Source of the DNA: Thioalkalivibrio sp. ALJ16
Lineage (GTDB): Bacteria; Pseudomonadota; Gammaproteobacteria; Ectothiorhodospirales; Ectothiorhodospiraceae
Assembly (NCBI RefSeq): GCF_000377345.1
Contig: NZ_KB898047.1
Location: 19,715 to 83,714, forward strand
Direction: 5' to 3'
DNA: 64,000 nt
Positions within the stretch are counted from its first letter, which is position 1. Each line of letters begins with the position of its first letter. Position numbers and translations under genes: made by a program. Below the pieces are notes generated by a model. That model made no database searches and was not told the DNA's origin. It saw only the letters and a program-made list of their open reading frames with translations. Shown one piece after another: positions 18,953 to 28,935 of the stretch.

Positions 18953-19420
18953 ATGACGGGATACGCACTGGCGAACGTGCTGCATGTGCTGGCGGTCGTG
19001 ATTTGGGTCGGCGGGATGTTCTTCGCCTATATGTTTCTGCGGCCGGTGGCCGGACAGCAACTGGAGGGGATGCCCCGGCTGCGGTTGTGGGAGGGCGTGT
19101 TCGCCCGCTTCTTCCCGTGGGTCTGGGCGTCGGTGCTGGTGATCCTGGCAACCGGCTTCTACATGATCTTCGGGGTGTTCGGTGGCATGGGGGATGTACA
19201 CCCCAGCGTGCATACCATGCTGCTGCTGGGCCTGATCATGATGGCGATCTTCGCCCACGTGTTCTTCGCCCCGTTTCGCCGCATGCGCCAGGCTATTGCC
19301 GCGGATGACACCGCGGAGGGGCTGCGCCGCCTCGGCCAGATTCGCATCCTGGTCGGCATCAACACCGTGCTCGGGCTGGTGACGGTGGTGGTCGCGTCGG
19401 GGGGGCGTCTGCCCCTTTAG
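18953..19420 (+). CDS. CopD-like integral membrane protein
   Basis: A 155-residue protein with about four hydrophobic helices. Seen: ANVLHVLAVVIWVGGMFFAY at the start, with the His and Trp-x-Gly-Gly pattern of the CopD superfamily, then FARFFPWVWASVLVILATG, a central HTMLLLGLIMMAIFAHVFF, and a last helix near the end. His in several helices could bind heme or metal; a copper role is not supported by context. AGAGGG precedes the ATG. Function unknown beyond the family. Confidence 0.78.
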   Translation: MTGYALANVLHVLAVVIWVGGMFFAYMFLRPVAGQQLEGMPRLRLWEGVFARFFPWVWASVLVILATGFYMIFGVFGGMGDVHPSVHTMLLLGLIMMAIFAHVFFAPFRRMRQAIAADDTAEGLRRLGQIRILVGINTVLGLVTVVVASGGRLPL

Positions 19421-19465
19421 GTGTGCTTTTCGGTTCCGCGTCCCTTAGGGGGGGCACGAACCTGA

Positions 19466-19936
19466 TCAGCGTCTCCGTAGTGCCGGGTGCCACACGAGTC
19501 GAGGCGGGGCCGGTGGCTCCAGCAGTAGCGCCGCGTTCTGTCCGAAACGGGCAAGCCAGGCGGCGAGCAGCGCATCGGGGAGCTCGGCGATGGCCAGGCC
19601 CGGTTCGTCGGGCCAGTGTCCCCGTGGGTCGCGGTTGCTGGCGGGCCAGGCCGCGAGCCCGTGGTCACGGACGGCGACTTCCAGCTGGCGCTGGCGGTCC
19701 GCGTTGGCCACGGCGCCACCGGGCTGACTGCCGGGGTTGCAGGCGGTGAACAGCACCAGCCGGCGCAGGTTGTGCTCGCGCATCCAGGCTGCGACCGCTG
19801 GCGCCGGTTGGTCGATGCGGAGGACGTGACGCCCGGCCGGGGTGACCAGTTCGTAGTCCGCGGCACGGTAGGCCCGTTCCAGGGCCGGGGTGCGCCTCGG
19901 CGCTACGGGGGCGTCGTAGCTTGTGTTTGCGGCCAT
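19466..19936 (-). CDS. DUF3293 family protein
   Basis: A 156-residue protein of a domain family with no known function. The ATG at 19936 is chosen since the conserved region follows and a GGGAGGG lies upstream; the open frame continues far upstream only as an overlap with the divergent cyclase gene. Seen: LVLFTACNPGSQPGG with NADRQRQLEVAVRD, the signature of the family, and RFGQNAALLLE at the end. Convergent with the CopD-like gene. Confidence 0.75.
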   Translation of the reverse strand: MAANTSYDAPVAPRRTPALERAYRAADYELVTPAGRHVLRIDQPAPAVAAWMREHNLRRLVLFTACNPGSQPGGAVANADRQRQLEVAVRDHGLAAWPASNRDPRGHWPDEPGLAIAELPDALLAAWLARFGQNAALLLEPPAPPRLVWHPALRRR

Positions 19937-19994
19937 CTCGCGGCACCCTCCCGGCTGGATCGCGCGGATGCGGTCAATCACACAGGGGGAGACC

Positions 19995-21785
19995 ATGCGC
20001 GTCAAGGGAACCGCTGCGGAAGGCGATATCCCGAGCGCCGTCGCGGGCCGTCTCGCCCCTTCCGTGCCTGGTCTGACCAGCGCCTTCGTGGCGGTGCTGC
20101 TGCTGGTCGTGGCGGTCGCGCTGGCCAGCTGGCTGCGGGTGCAGCAGCTGCAGAAGGACGTCCAGGCCCTCACCGAGCAGTATGTGCAGAAGGTGGATCG
20201 CGTCCACCGCATGCGCAGTCTGGTCCGCGAGCGCATGCTCCGGGTTGCACTGGTCATCAGTGCCGAGGACCCGACGCTGCAGGATCGCTACCAGCGCGAG
20301 TTCCGCGAGCTGGCCGAACGCTTCATCGAGGCCCGCGAGGACGCGGAGCTGCTGGCGCAGACCCCGCGCGATGTCGCGTTGCTGGCCGAACTGCGCGAAC
20401 TGACCGCGACCGGTGCCCCGATTCTGTCGGAGCTGGTGGACGTGGCGCTGGCCGGCGGGCGCAACGACGCCCTGGCCCGCCTGTACGCCGAGGCGATGCC
20501 GGTCCAGGAGGACGTGCTGGCGCAGATGGAGTCCGTCCTCGCGGCCTTCGAGCGTGACAACGCGGAGGCGGTGGAGGCCATGGCCCGGCGCCACGAGCGC
20601 GCGCAGCAGGTCATGCTCGTGGCGACCGCCCTGACCCTGATGATCATCATCTATATGGGCATGCGGGTGCGCGCGCGTATTCGCCGCGATCACACCGCAC
20701 TGCGCAGGGAGCTGGCGGAACGACAGCAGGTTGAGGCGCGCCTGCGCGAGACGCAGAGTGGCCTGGAGGAGGCGGTTGCGCGCCGCACCGCGGCCCTGCA
20801 GGAGACCACCGAGCGCCTGGAGGAGGCCCAGCGCATTGCCGGCGCCGGTTACTGGGACTGGGATATTCGCGGCCAGCGGATGAACTGGTCGCGGCATGTC
20901 TTCGATCTGTTCGGACTGGATCCGCAAACCGACGCGGCCGGGTTCGAGGCCTACATGCGCGCGGTTCATCCCGACGACCGTACGCGCGTGCGCCGGGCCA
21001 CCAATGCGGCCCTGGAACACGAGCATTTCTACCGGGTGGATCATCGCGTGGTGCGCCAGGACGGCGGTATGCGCCACGTCCGCGTGGAAGGCGAGATCGA
21101 CCGTGACGGCGACGGGCGGCCGGTACAGGTGCTCGGCATGGTGCGCGATATCACCCGTGACAAGGCCTCGGAGGAGCGTCTCTGGCATCAGGCCCATCAC
21201 GACTCCCTGACCGGCCTGCCGAACCGCAGCCTGTTGCAGGAGCACCTGCAACAGGCCCTGCGTCGTGCCCAGCGCGCCGGCACCGGGCTGGCCCTGGTCG
21301 TCTGCGACCTGGACGGATTCAAGCCGATCAATGACCGTCTCGGGCACGATGCAGGTGATCTCATGCTGGTGACCGTGGCGCGGCGGCTGCGTGAAGGGGT
21401 GCGCGACAGTGACGTGGTCGCCCGGGTCGGCGGCGACGAGTTCGTGCTGCTGCTGGAGACCGTCCGCGATCCGGATGCGGTGACCGGGGTGGGGCTCAAG
21501 CTGATCGAACGCTTTGCGGAGCCGGTGGAGGTGAACCGCGAGGCGCTGAATGTGGGGCTGAGTATGGGGGCCGCGATCTGGCCCGAGGATGGCGCCGACG
21601 CCGATACGCTCCTGCAGCATGCGGACCGCGCGATGTACGCGGCCAAGGCGGAGGGCGGTAGCCGGATCGTGCTGTTCCGGGATTGCGACGCGGACGCGGC
21701 TGCCGGCGCGGGTCCGCGTCCACGCGGGGCGCTTGGCTGCGGTCTTGCCGGCGATCCCGGTTCGGAACGCCGGCCGCCGGGCTGA
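19995..21785 (+). CDS. Membrane diguanylate cyclase with PAS domain
   Basis: A 596-residue inner-membrane protein that should make cyclic di-GMP. The ATG at 19995 has GGGGGAGA upstream. Seen in order: first membrane helix (about residues 25-48), a periplasmic helical sensor of about 145 residues, second helix (VMLVATALTLMIIIYMGM, about 198-218), a coiled-coil linker, a PAS domain (about 280-390, AGYWDWDIRGQRMNW, ending VLGMVRDITRDK) and a GGDEF domain. The active site GGDEF is residues 479-483, and the inhibitory I-site RDSD is residues 470-473, at the canonical five-residue distance. It is therefore probably active and product-inhibited. It converges on the EAL gene with 27 bases between. 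Confidence 0.93.
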   Translation: MRVKGTAAEGDIPSAVAGRLAPSVPGLTSAFVAVLLLVVAVALASWLRVQQLQKDVQALTEQYVQKVDRVHRMRSLVRERMLRVALVISAEDPTLQDRYQREFRELAERFIEAREDAELLAQTPRDVALLAELRELTATGAPILSELVDVALAGGRNDALARLYAEAMPVQEDVLAQMESVLAAFERDNAEAVEAMARRHERAQQVMLVATALTLMIIIYMGMRVRARIRRDHTALRRELAERQQVEARLRETQSGLEEAVARRTAALQETTERLEEAQRIAGAGYWDWDIRGQRMNWSRHVFDLFGLDPQTDAAGFEAYMRAVHPDDRTRVRRATNAALEHEHFYRVDHRVVRQDGGMRHVRVEGEIDRDGDGRPVQVLGMVRDITRDKASEERLWHQAHHDSLTGLPNRSLLQEHLQQALRRAQRAGTGLALVVCDLDGFKPINDRLGHDAGDLMLVTVARRLREGVRDSDVVARVGGDEFVLLLETVRDPDAVTGVGLKLIERFAEPVEVNREALNVGLSMGAAIWPEDGADADTLLQHADRAMYAAKAEGGSRIVLFRDCDADAAAGAGPRPRGALGCGLAGDPGSERRPPG

Positions 21786-21812
21786 GTGCCGGCGGCCGGC
21801 CCGGGCCCGGCG

Positions 21813-24698
21813 TCAGCCGTTGCGCCGGCGCAGGTGGTCGGCAAAGTCCACCGCCGCCACCGGTGCGCCGAACAGGAACCCCTGAAAGCGGGTGCAGCCC
21901 AGCGCCAGCAGCTGTTCGTGCTGCTCGGTGCTGGCGACGCCCTCGGCAATGACGTCCAGCTCCATGTTGCGGGCGATGTCCACGATGTTCTCGATCAGCG
22001 TGCGGTCGCCACCGGTGACCAGCTCGTCGACGAAGGACTTGTCGATCTTCAGTTCGTCCACTGGCAGGTCGCGCAGGTAGGCCAGCGAGGAATATCCGGT
22101 CCCGAAGTCGTCCAGGGCGATGCGTGCGCCGGACTGGCGCAGCGCACCCAGCTTGGCGATGGCATCCGGCAGATCCCGCAACAGCCCGGACTCGGTGACC
22201 TCCAGCGTCAGCGCCTGCGCATCCATGCCGAGCGTGCGCAGGCGGGCGCGGAACTGATCGACGAAATCGGGGCGGGACAGCTGCCAGGGGGAGAGATTCA
22301 GGGCCAGCCGTGGTGGTTGCAGGCCTTCTGCCCGCCACCGCACCACCTGTGACAGCCCCTCCTCCAGGACCCAGTTGCCGATGGCATGGATCAGTCCCGT
22401 CTCCTCCGCCACCGGGATAAACAGGTCCGGCGCGACCGCGCCCATCTCCGGGTGCTGCCAGCGCAGCAGGGCCTCGGCGCCGATCAGGCGTTGGGCGCTG
22501 TCGAACTGCGGCTGATAGTGCAGCGACAGCTCGCCCTGTTCCACCGCGCGGCGCAGGCCCTCCTCGATCTGCAGCCGGGCATGGGCCTCGTCCTGCAGCG
22601 CGTGGCGATAGAACTGGACACCCCCGCGCCCTGCGCGCTTGGCCTGATACAGGGCGATGTCGGCGTGGCGCAGGGCGTCGGCGGAGGTCTCGCCGGCATC
22701 CGGATAGCAGACACAGCCGAGGCTGGCACCGACCGCGAAGGTGCGTTCGCCGATCACGATGGGTCGCTGCAGGGCCTCCAGGATGCGCTCTGCGATCACG
22801 CGCAGCTCGGGCTCCACGGCCTCGAGTTCGTGGCTGCGCGGGGGCAGGACCACGGCAAATTCGTCGCCTCCCAGGCGCACGATCAGGGCATCTTCCGGTG
22901 ACTGGCTGCGCAGGCGGTCGGCGACCGCCCCCAGCACGGTATCGCCCACGGCATGCCCGAGGGCATCGTTGATGGTCTTGAAGTGGTCGAGGTCGATCAG
23001 GATCAGGCCACCGTGCAGCCCGTCGATCATGGCCTCCTCGATGTGCCGGGTCAGGTCGTCATGCAGCCGGGTGCGATTGGCCAGCCCGGTCAGGGAGTCG
23101 TGGTAGGCGAGGGCGTGGATATGTTCCTCGGTATGCAGACGCTCCAGCTCGGCGCCGGCGCGGTCGGCCATGATGTCGAGCACCTCCATGGCCTTGTCGA
23201 CATCGTCGACCGGATGGCGGTTGACCATAGCGATATGCCCGAGCAGCCTGCCCTGGCTGTCCAGCATCGGTGCGCCGAGGTAGCTCTCCGCCGCCATGTC
23301 CACCAGCATCTCGTCATGGGGAAAGCGTTTCTGCACCTCGCAGGGGTAGATGCAGGTGCCGATCTCCAGCACGCGTTCACAGGGCGTCTCGGCCAGGTTG
23401 TAGCGGACGTTCTCCACGATGCGGCCATGCGCGCACAGCGCGGCGGTGACCACCACCCCGGGCCGCTCCGGGTCCTCCAGGCCAACCAGGGCGTAATCGG
23501 CCCCGAACAGGTTGCTCAGCTTGAGCACCAGCTGCTGGAAGAACTCCTCGCGGGTGCGCGCCTGCAGGCCTTCCGCGATGAGTCGCAGGGCGGCCTCGCT
23601 GCGGTGCTGGGTGGTGATGTCCTCCTGCATCACGATCACGTCCTGGACCTCGCCCTGCGCGTCCCGCAGCGGGTACATGCAGCCGCGCAGCCAGCGTTCG
23701 GCCGCCGCATCCGGGGCGACGTCGTCGCCTGTCCCGGATGCGTCCGGCGGGGGTGTGTACGGCAGCGGGCCGAATTCCTGGTACTGCCCCCGGGTCGCGG
23801 CCTTCAGTGGGGCCTGCAGCTGGCGGTCTATGGCATCCGGGTGTTCCAGCACGTTGCCGCCCGGCAGCGAGGCGGCGTTGCCGTGCATGTGCTTCCAGGC
23901 CGGGTTGATCTGGCGAATCGCGCCGTCCGGCGTCAGCACCTGGATACCGATTGGCGACTGTTCCACCAGCGCCCGGAAGCGGCTCTCCGAATCGCGCAGA
24001 CGTTCCTCGGTCTCCCGGTTCAGGACCAGGCTCATCATGATCACCATCACCACATAGCCGAAGGGCGTGAGATGGGGCATGTCGAGCACGCCCAGTCGCG
24101 CCAGGACGCCCTGCAGGGTCAGTGCGACGAACAGGGCAATCCCCGCCAGCAGGAGCAGCGTGGTCGGCTGCCGGTGACGCTGGTAGTGCCGCGCCAGGCT
24201 TGCCAGGGCAAAGCCGAGAACCATCAGTACCGCGGCCACCGCGATCCCGAACCAGGGGCTGAGGCTGCCGACCCCGAGGGCCAGGGTCTCGCCCCATGGC
24301 AGCTCCAGCAGGCGGATCTCGTCGATCGAGCGGAACTGCATGCTGTAGGGCTGCAGGTAGTTGACGACCCAGGTGATGGCGAGCAGGACCAGGAGCCCGG
24401 CGAGCAGTGGCCGTGCCGGGGTGCGGGTGTGCGCCGCCACGAAGGCGGCGAACAGCACGAAGAAGGGGCCCTGCAGGTAGAGGTTCAGCGTCAGCGCGCG
24501 GGTGTAGGACTCGACATCGCCCGCCTGATAGGTATGGGCCGCGCCGATCGCGAGCAGGGCCATCAGTGCGCTCATCGCCGCGAACAGCTGGTGCTCCCTG
24601 CGATGCGCACTGCGGCGGCTGTGCAGCAGGTGGATCAGCATGGCGTAGACCGCGAGCCCGGCCGCCAGGTACAGCGCGGGGATCAGGAGCCCGTGCAT
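21813..24698 (-). CDS. Membrane GGDEF-EAL protein with 7TM, PAS and GAF domains
   Basis: A 961-residue c-di-GMP enzyme. Residues 1-240 hold about seven hydrophobic helices; then a PAS domain (SESRFRALVEQSPIGIQVLT), a long insert with acidic DASGTGDDVAPD, a GAF domain (about 420-560), a GGDEF domain and an EAL domain. GGDEF is intact (610-614) but lacks the RxxD I-site. The EAL domain has EALLRW (742-747), EVTESG, DDFGTGYSS and KIDKSFV, so all main catalytic residues are present and it may degrade c-di-GMP. The ATG at 24698 has no clear ribosome-binding site, yet the first helix follows directly. The 295 bases between it and cls show hairpins but no gene. Confidence 0.9.
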   Translation of the reverse strand: MHGLLIPALYLAAGLAVYAMLIHLLHSRRSAHRREHQLFAAMSALMALLAIGAAHTYQAGDVESYTRALTLNLYLQGPFFVLFAAFVAAHTRTPARPLLAGLLVLLAITWVVNYLQPYSMQFRSIDEIRLLELPWGETLALGVGSLSPWFGIAVAAVLMVLGFALASLARHYQRHRQPTTLLLLAGIALFVALTLQGVLARLGVLDMPHLTPFGYVVMVIMMSLVLNRETEERLRDSESRFRALVEQSPIGIQVLTPDGAIRQINPAWKHMHGNAASLPGGNVLEHPDAIDRQLQAPLKAATRGQYQEFGPLPYTPPPDASGTGDDVAPDAAAERWLRGCMYPLRDAQGEVQDVIVMQEDITTQHRSEAALRLIAEGLQARTREEFFQQLVLKLSNLFGADYALVGLEDPERPGVVVTAALCAHGRIVENVRYNLAETPCERVLEIGTCIYPCEVQKRFPHDEMLVDMAAESYLGAPMLDSQGRLLGHIAMVNRHPVDDVDKAMEVLDIMADRAGAELERLHTEEHIHALAYHDSLTGLANRTRLHDDLTRHIEEAMIDGLHGGLILIDLDHFKTINDALGHAVGDTVLGAVADRLRSQSPEDALIVRLGGDEFAVVLPPRSHELEAVEPELRVIAERILEALQRPIVIGERTFAVGASLGCVCYPDAGETSADALRHADIALYQAKRAGRGGVQFYRHALQDEAHARLQIEEGLRRAVEQGELSLHYQPQFDSAQRLIGAEALLRWQHPEMGAVAPDLFIPVAEETGLIHAIGNWVLEEGLSQVVRWRAEGLQPPRLALNLSPWQLSRPDFVDQFRARLRTLGMDAQALTLEVTESGLLRDLPDAIAKLGALRQSGARIALDDFGTGYSSLAYLRDLPVDELKIDKSFVDELVTGGDRTLIENIVDIARNMELDVIAEGVASTEQHEQLLALGCTRFQGFLFGAPVAAVDFADHLRRRNG

Positions 24699-24993
24699 GG
24701 TCGCGCGTGCGTTGCCAACATCGGTTGTAACATCCCTATTACTCCTGCTTGCCCGGACCGCCCGGGGCCCCGTCGGGGACAGCGCCGAAGGATCGCGGCC
24801 GGTGCGCCGCGGCCGCGGATCCGTCAGCCGCCACAGTACAAAAGACCACAGCGCGTTGCCGGGGTTCTGTGCGCTGCGGCGGACGGCCACCTAACGCCGC
24901 GCCTACGCGGCCGTGTGCACGGCGTTGCGGCTCCATCGCGCGGAATGACGGCACGGCGGTCACCGTGCCTTGTGCGGCCGCGAAAGCGGCGCG

Positions 24994-26415
24994 CTAGAGG
25001 TAGGGCGTCAACAGGCGGGCGGCGCCGTCGCGCAGCTGGCCGAGCAGCGGCCGCGCGCGCACTTCCTCCAGCGTGAGGGGATGCGACTGCTCGCGCAGGT
25101 CGTCCGCCCAGCGGGCGAGCTCCGCGCCGAGTCCGCGATCCACGCATTCCAGGTTGAACTCGAAATTCAGGCGCAGGCTGCGCGGGTCCCAGTTGGCCGA
25201 TCCGACCAGTGCCCATTCCCGGTCGACCAGCATCAGCTTGGAATGGTTGAAGGGTTCGGGCGTGAGCCACAGCCGGCAGCCACGCTCCAGCAGTTCGGCC
25301 TGCTGCGGGCGGCCGGCCCATTCCACCAGGCGCAGGTTGCTGCGCGCCGGGATCAGGATGTCCACCTGGACCCCGCGCAGCGCCGCGGCCTTGAGGGCCC
25401 CGTTCAGTGCGACGCCGGGGAGGAAGTAAGGCGTGGCGATGGTGACCTGCTCGCGGGCCTCGGCCAGGGCCGCCTGCAGCGTGAAGTGGAGGACCTCGAA
25501 GTCCTCGTCCGGTCCGTCCGGCAGTCCGCGGCAGGCCCGTGCACCGGCGGCGGCGACGGTCTCCGGGAACCATTTCGGCCCTTCCAGGCGCTCGCCGGTG
25601 GCGAACAGCCAGTCCTCCCCGAATACGCGCTGCAGCTGCGCGCAGGCGGGGCCGCGCAGCTCGAAGTGGAGGTCCTGGACGGGGTGACGGCCGGGATCGG
25701 CATGGCTGTGTCCACGGCGGATGTTCATGCCCCCGGTAAACGCCCGCCGGCCATCGACCACCAGCATCTTGCGGTGATTGCGCAGGTTGATGGCGGCGAG
25801 GCTGCGGGGCAGATGGACCGGCATGAAGGTGGTGGCCGGGATCCCCGCCCGGCGCAGGCGCCGCAGCGTGTTGCGCCGGCTGTAGCGGGCGCCGATCGCG
25901 TCGATCAGCACGCGTACCTGTACACCGCGGTCCTGCGCCCGGTGCAGGCGCGCGATGAAGCGTTCGCCCACCGGGTCACAGTCGAAGATGTAGGTGGCCA
26001 GGGAGATGCTGTCGCGCGCGCTGTCGATCGCGTCCAGCATGCGTGCATAGGCGCGGTCACCGTCGAACAGCGGTTCGATGGCGTTGCCGCCGGTCAGGCG
26101 AAACGGGCTCAGCTGGTCCCCGGCCCGCAGCAGGCGCGCCCAGCGTGCCGGGGGTTCGACCCGGGTGGCGTGATGCAGGCTGGGGTCGGTGATCAGGTAG
26201 CCCTCGCGCAGCGCGTGGGCCCGGCGTCGGATGCGGTTGACGCCAAACAGCCAGTACAGCAGGGATCCGGCCACGGGCAGCAGCACGATCAGGCCGACCC
26301 AGGCGATGATGGTGCCGGTATCGCGGCGCTGCAGCAGGGCATGCACCGCACTGACGGCCGCGAGGACGAAGATGGCGGCGGCGGCGATACTGGCAATCCA
26401 GCCTGTATCCGGCAC
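24994..26415 (-). CDS. cls: Cardiolipin synthase (phospholipase D family)
   Basis: A 473-residue inner-membrane enzyme that condenses two phosphatidylglycerols to cardiolipin and glycerol. The GTG at 26415 is chosen because GAGGAG is 7 bases upstream and two membrane helices follow (residues about 8-25 and 35-55). Two HKD motifs are complete: NHRKMLVVD with His214 and NHSKLMLVD with His391, each followed by the expected GG/GS turn (FTGGMN, GSANWDPRS). Length fits ClsA-type enzymes. The open frame extends far upstream across parC on the opposite strand, but that part is a shadow of parC. Confidence 0.93.
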   Translation of the reverse strand: MPDTGWIASIAAAAIFVLAAVSAVHALLQRRDTGTIIAWVGLIVLLPVAGSLLYWLFGVNRIRRRAHALREGYLITDPSLHHATRVEPPARWARLLRAGDQLSPFRLTGGNAIEPLFDGDRAYARMLDAIDSARDSISLATYIFDCDPVGERFIARLHRAQDRGVQVRVLIDAIGARYSRRNTLRRLRRAGIPATTFMPVHLPRSLAAINLRNHRKMLVVDGRRAFTGGMNIRRGHSHADPGRHPVQDLHFELRGPACAQLQRVFGEDWLFATGERLEGPKWFPETVAAAGARACRGLPDGPDEDFEVLHFTLQAALAEAREQVTIATPYFLPGVALNGALKAAALRGVQVDILIPARSNLRLVEWAGRPQQAELLERGCRLWLTPEPFNHSKLMLVDREWALVGSANWDPRSLRLNFEFNLECVDRGLGAELARWADDLREQSHPLTLEEVRARPLLGQLRDGAARLLTPYL

Positions 26416-26550
26416 GAGCGGGCTCCTCGGTTGCTGCGATCCGGTATCGCGGTTTGCCGTCGCACGTGGAACGACCGGCGTGTGCCCGCTACAGTACGCG
26501 GGCCAGGCCCGGCGTAAAACCCCGGCCCATCCACGTCCGCGAGATCGCCG

Positions 26551-28812
26551 ATGACCGATATCGAGACCCCCAGCCTGTTCGCCAGCAGTGGCGAGCAGCT
26601 GCCGCTGAAGGACTTCACCGAGAAGGCGTACCTGGACTACTCCATGTACGTGATCCTGGATCGTGCGCTCCCGCACATCGGCGACGGGCTCAAGCCCGTG
26701 CAGCGCCGCATCATCTACGCGATGAGCGAGCTGGGGCTCTCGGCCACGGCCAAGTACAAGAAGTCCGCGCGCACCGTCGGCGACGTGCTCGGCAAGTTCC
26801 ATCCGCATGGCGACTCGGCGTGCTACGAGGCGATGGTGCTGATGGCGCAGCCCTTCTCCTACCGCTACCCGTTCGTCGACGGGCAGGGCAACTGGGGCTC
26901 GCCGGATGATCCCAAGTCCTTCGCCGCAATGCGCTATACCGAGTCGCGCCTGTCGCGCTACGCGCAGCTGCTGCTCTCGGAGCTGGGGCAGGGCACGGTG
27001 GACTGGGTGCCGAACTTCGACGGCGCGCTGGACGAGCCGAAGGTGCTGCCGGCGCGGCTGCCGAACGTGCTGCTGAACGGCGGTTCCGGGATTGCCGTGG
27101 GCATGGCCACCGATATCCCACCGCACAACCTGCGCGAGGTGGCCGCGGCCTGCGTGCACCTGCTGGAGCACCCGAAGGCGACGGTGGCGGAGCTGTGCGA
27201 GCACCTGCCGGCGCCGGACTTTCCCACCGAGGCCGAGATCATCTCCCCGCCCGCCGAGCTGCGAAAGGTCTACGAGACCGGCCAGGGCTCGATCCGCGCG
27301 CGGGCGCGCTATGAACGCGAAGGCGACGACATCGTGGTCACCGCGCTGCCGCACCAGGTCTCCGGGGCCAAGCTGCTGGAGCAGATCGCCAGCCAGATCC
27401 GCGCGAAGAAGCTGCCGATGGTCGAGGACCTGCGCGACGAGTCCGATCACGAGCACCCGACCCGCCTGGTGATCACCCCGCGCTCCAACCGTGTGGATGT
27501 CGAGGCGCTGATGGCGCATCTGTTCGCGACCACGGATCTGGAAAAGACCTACCGCGTCAACATGAACGTGATCGGCCTCGACGGGCGCCCGCAGGTACGC
27601 GATCTGGCCGGGCTGCTGGGCGAATGGCTGACCTTCCGCATCGAGACCGTGCGCCGGCGCCTGCAGTGGCGCCTGGACAAGGTGCAGGCGCGGCTGCATG
27701 TGCTGGAAGGCCTGCTGATCGCCTATCTCAATATCGACGAGGTGATCGCGATCATCCGCGAGTACGACCAGCCGAAGCCCGAACTGATGAGCCGCTTTGG
27801 CCTGTCCGACATCCAGGCCGAGGCGATCCTGGAACTGAAGCTGCGCCACCTGGCGAAGCTCGAGGAGATGAAGATCCGCGGCGAGCAGGACGAACTGGCG
27901 CAGGAGCGCGACCAGCTGGAGCAGACCCTGGGGTCCGAACGCCGCCTGCGCACCCAGGTGCGCCGCGAGATCGTGAAGGACGCCGCGGACTACGGCGACG
28001 AACGCCGCTCGCCGCTGGTCCAGCGCGCCGCTGCGCAGGCCCTGGACGAGTCCGCGCTGGTGCCCACCGAGCCGCTGACCATCGTGCTGTCGGAAAAGGG
28101 CTGGGCGCGCGCGGCCAAGGGCCACGACGTGGATGCCCGCGGCCTGAACTACAAGGCCGGGGATGCCTTCCAGGCCGCGGTCACCGGGCGCAGCAACCAG
28201 CCGGTCGCATTCATCGACTCCACCGGCCGCACCTATACCATCCCCGCGCATACCCTGCCGTCTGCGCGCGGGCAGGGCGAGCCACTGTCCGGCCGCGTGA
28301 ACCCGCCGGAGGGCGCGCGCTTTGTCGGCATGGCCACCGGGGCGGAGGAAGACCGCTGGCTGCTGGGCTCGGATCACGGTTACGGCTTCGTCGCCAAACT
28401 GGGCGATCTGCTGGGGCGGCAGAAGGCGGGCAAGAACGTGCTCACCGTGCCCGCTGGGGCGGCCGTGCTGCAGCCGGCCCCGGTGCGCAACCCGCACGAG
28501 GACCACATCGCGGTCGTCACCACGCGTGGCTACCTGCTCCTGTTCCCGGCCACCGAGCTGCCGGAGCTGGCGCGCGGCAAGGGCAACAAGCTGATCGGCA
28601 TCCCGTCGGCCGCGCTCAAGGACGGCTCCGAGCGGGTGCTCGACGTGGCCGTGCTGGGGCCGCAGGACACCCTGGTCGTGCACGCCGGCAAGCGCTTCAA
28701 GGCGCTGGCCCCGGCGGAGTGGGCGGAGTACGTGGGCGAACGCGCCCGGCGCGGGCGCCAGCTGCCGCGCGGCTACCAGAACGCCGATCGCCTGGAAGTG
28801 CGCCCGGCCTGA
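26551..28812 (+). CDS. parC: DNA topoisomerase IV subunit A
   Basis: A 753-residue type IIA topoisomerase subunit that decatenates daughter chromosomes together with ParE. Seen: N-terminal breakage-reunion domain with [11 protein letters not shown], quinolone-determining region [12 protein letters not shown] (Ser89, Glu93, the sensitive-type residues), catalytic Tyr129 in [11 protein letters not shown] and the [16 protein letters not shown] motif. The C-terminal domain has weak blade repeats ([29 protein letters not shown]) as expected for ParC and lacks the GyrA box of GyrA. No parE is in the window. Confidence 0.97.
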   Translation: MTDIETPSLFASSGEQLPLKDFTEKAYLDYSMYVILDRALPHIGDGLKPVQRRIIYAMSELGLSATAKYKKSARTVGDVLGKFHPHGDSACYEAMVLMAQPFSYRYPFVDGQGNWGSPDDPKSFAAMRYTESRLSRYAQLLLSELGQGTVDWVPNFDGALDEPKVLPARLPNVLLNGGSGIAVGMATDIPPHNLREVAAACVHLLEHPKATVAELCEHLPAPDFPTEAEIISPPAELRKVYETGQGSIRARARYEREGDDIVVTALPHQVSGAKLLEQIASQIRAKKLPMVEDLRDESDHEHPTRLVITPRSNRVDVEALMAHLFATTDLEKTYRVNMNVIGLDGRPQVRDLAGLLGEWLTFRIETVRRRLQWRLDKVQARLHVLEGLLIAYLNIDEVIAIIREYDQPKPELMSRFGLSDIQAEAILELKLRHLAKLEEMKIRGEQDELAQERDQLEQTLGSERRLRTQVRREIVKDAADYGDERRSPLVQRAAAQALDESALVPTEPLTIVLSEKGWARAAKGHDVDARGLNYKAGDAFQAAVTGRSNQPVAFIDSTGRTYTIPAHTLPSARGQGEPLSGRVNPPEGARFVGMATGAEEDRWLLGSDHGYGFVAKLGDLLGRQKAGKNVLTVPAGAAVLQPAPVRNPHEDHIAVVTTRGYLLLFPATELPELARGKGNKLIGIPSAALKDGSERVLDVAVLGPQDTLVVHAGKRFKALAPAEWAEYVGERARRGRQLPRGYQNADRLEVRPA

Positions 28813-28862
28813 ACGCGTGCCTGAACCTGGGCCGGCAAACGTGGTCTGTTTTCGGGGCGAGA

Positions 28863-28889
28863 CTTGAATTCGAGTGCAGTGCCCCGATG
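28863..28889 (+). promoter_or_regulatory. Candidate heat-shock (sigma-32) promoter of htpX
   Basis: CTTGAA at 28863-28868 is an exact match to the sigma-32 -35 element. After 13 bases comes CCCCGATGA (28882-28890), close to the CCCCATNT -10 element. The start of transcription would be about 40 bases before htpX. htpX is a known heat-shock gene in E. coli, which makes the match more believable. A sigma-70-type AATAAT (28904-28909) is an alternative -10. Confidence 0.5.
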
Positions 28890-28935
28890 ATCAGTACATC
28901 CTGAATAATCTATCGATGGAGTACAGGAAGGCTTC

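Noticed and set aside
24950..24969. Terminator hairpin GGCACGG / CCGTGCC downstream of cls
   Set aside because: No T-run follows on either strand.
26416..28683. Long minus-strand open frame continuing upstream of cls across parC
   Set aside because: Only the part from 26415 down has cardiolipin synthase sequence; the rest mirrors parC and has no family features.
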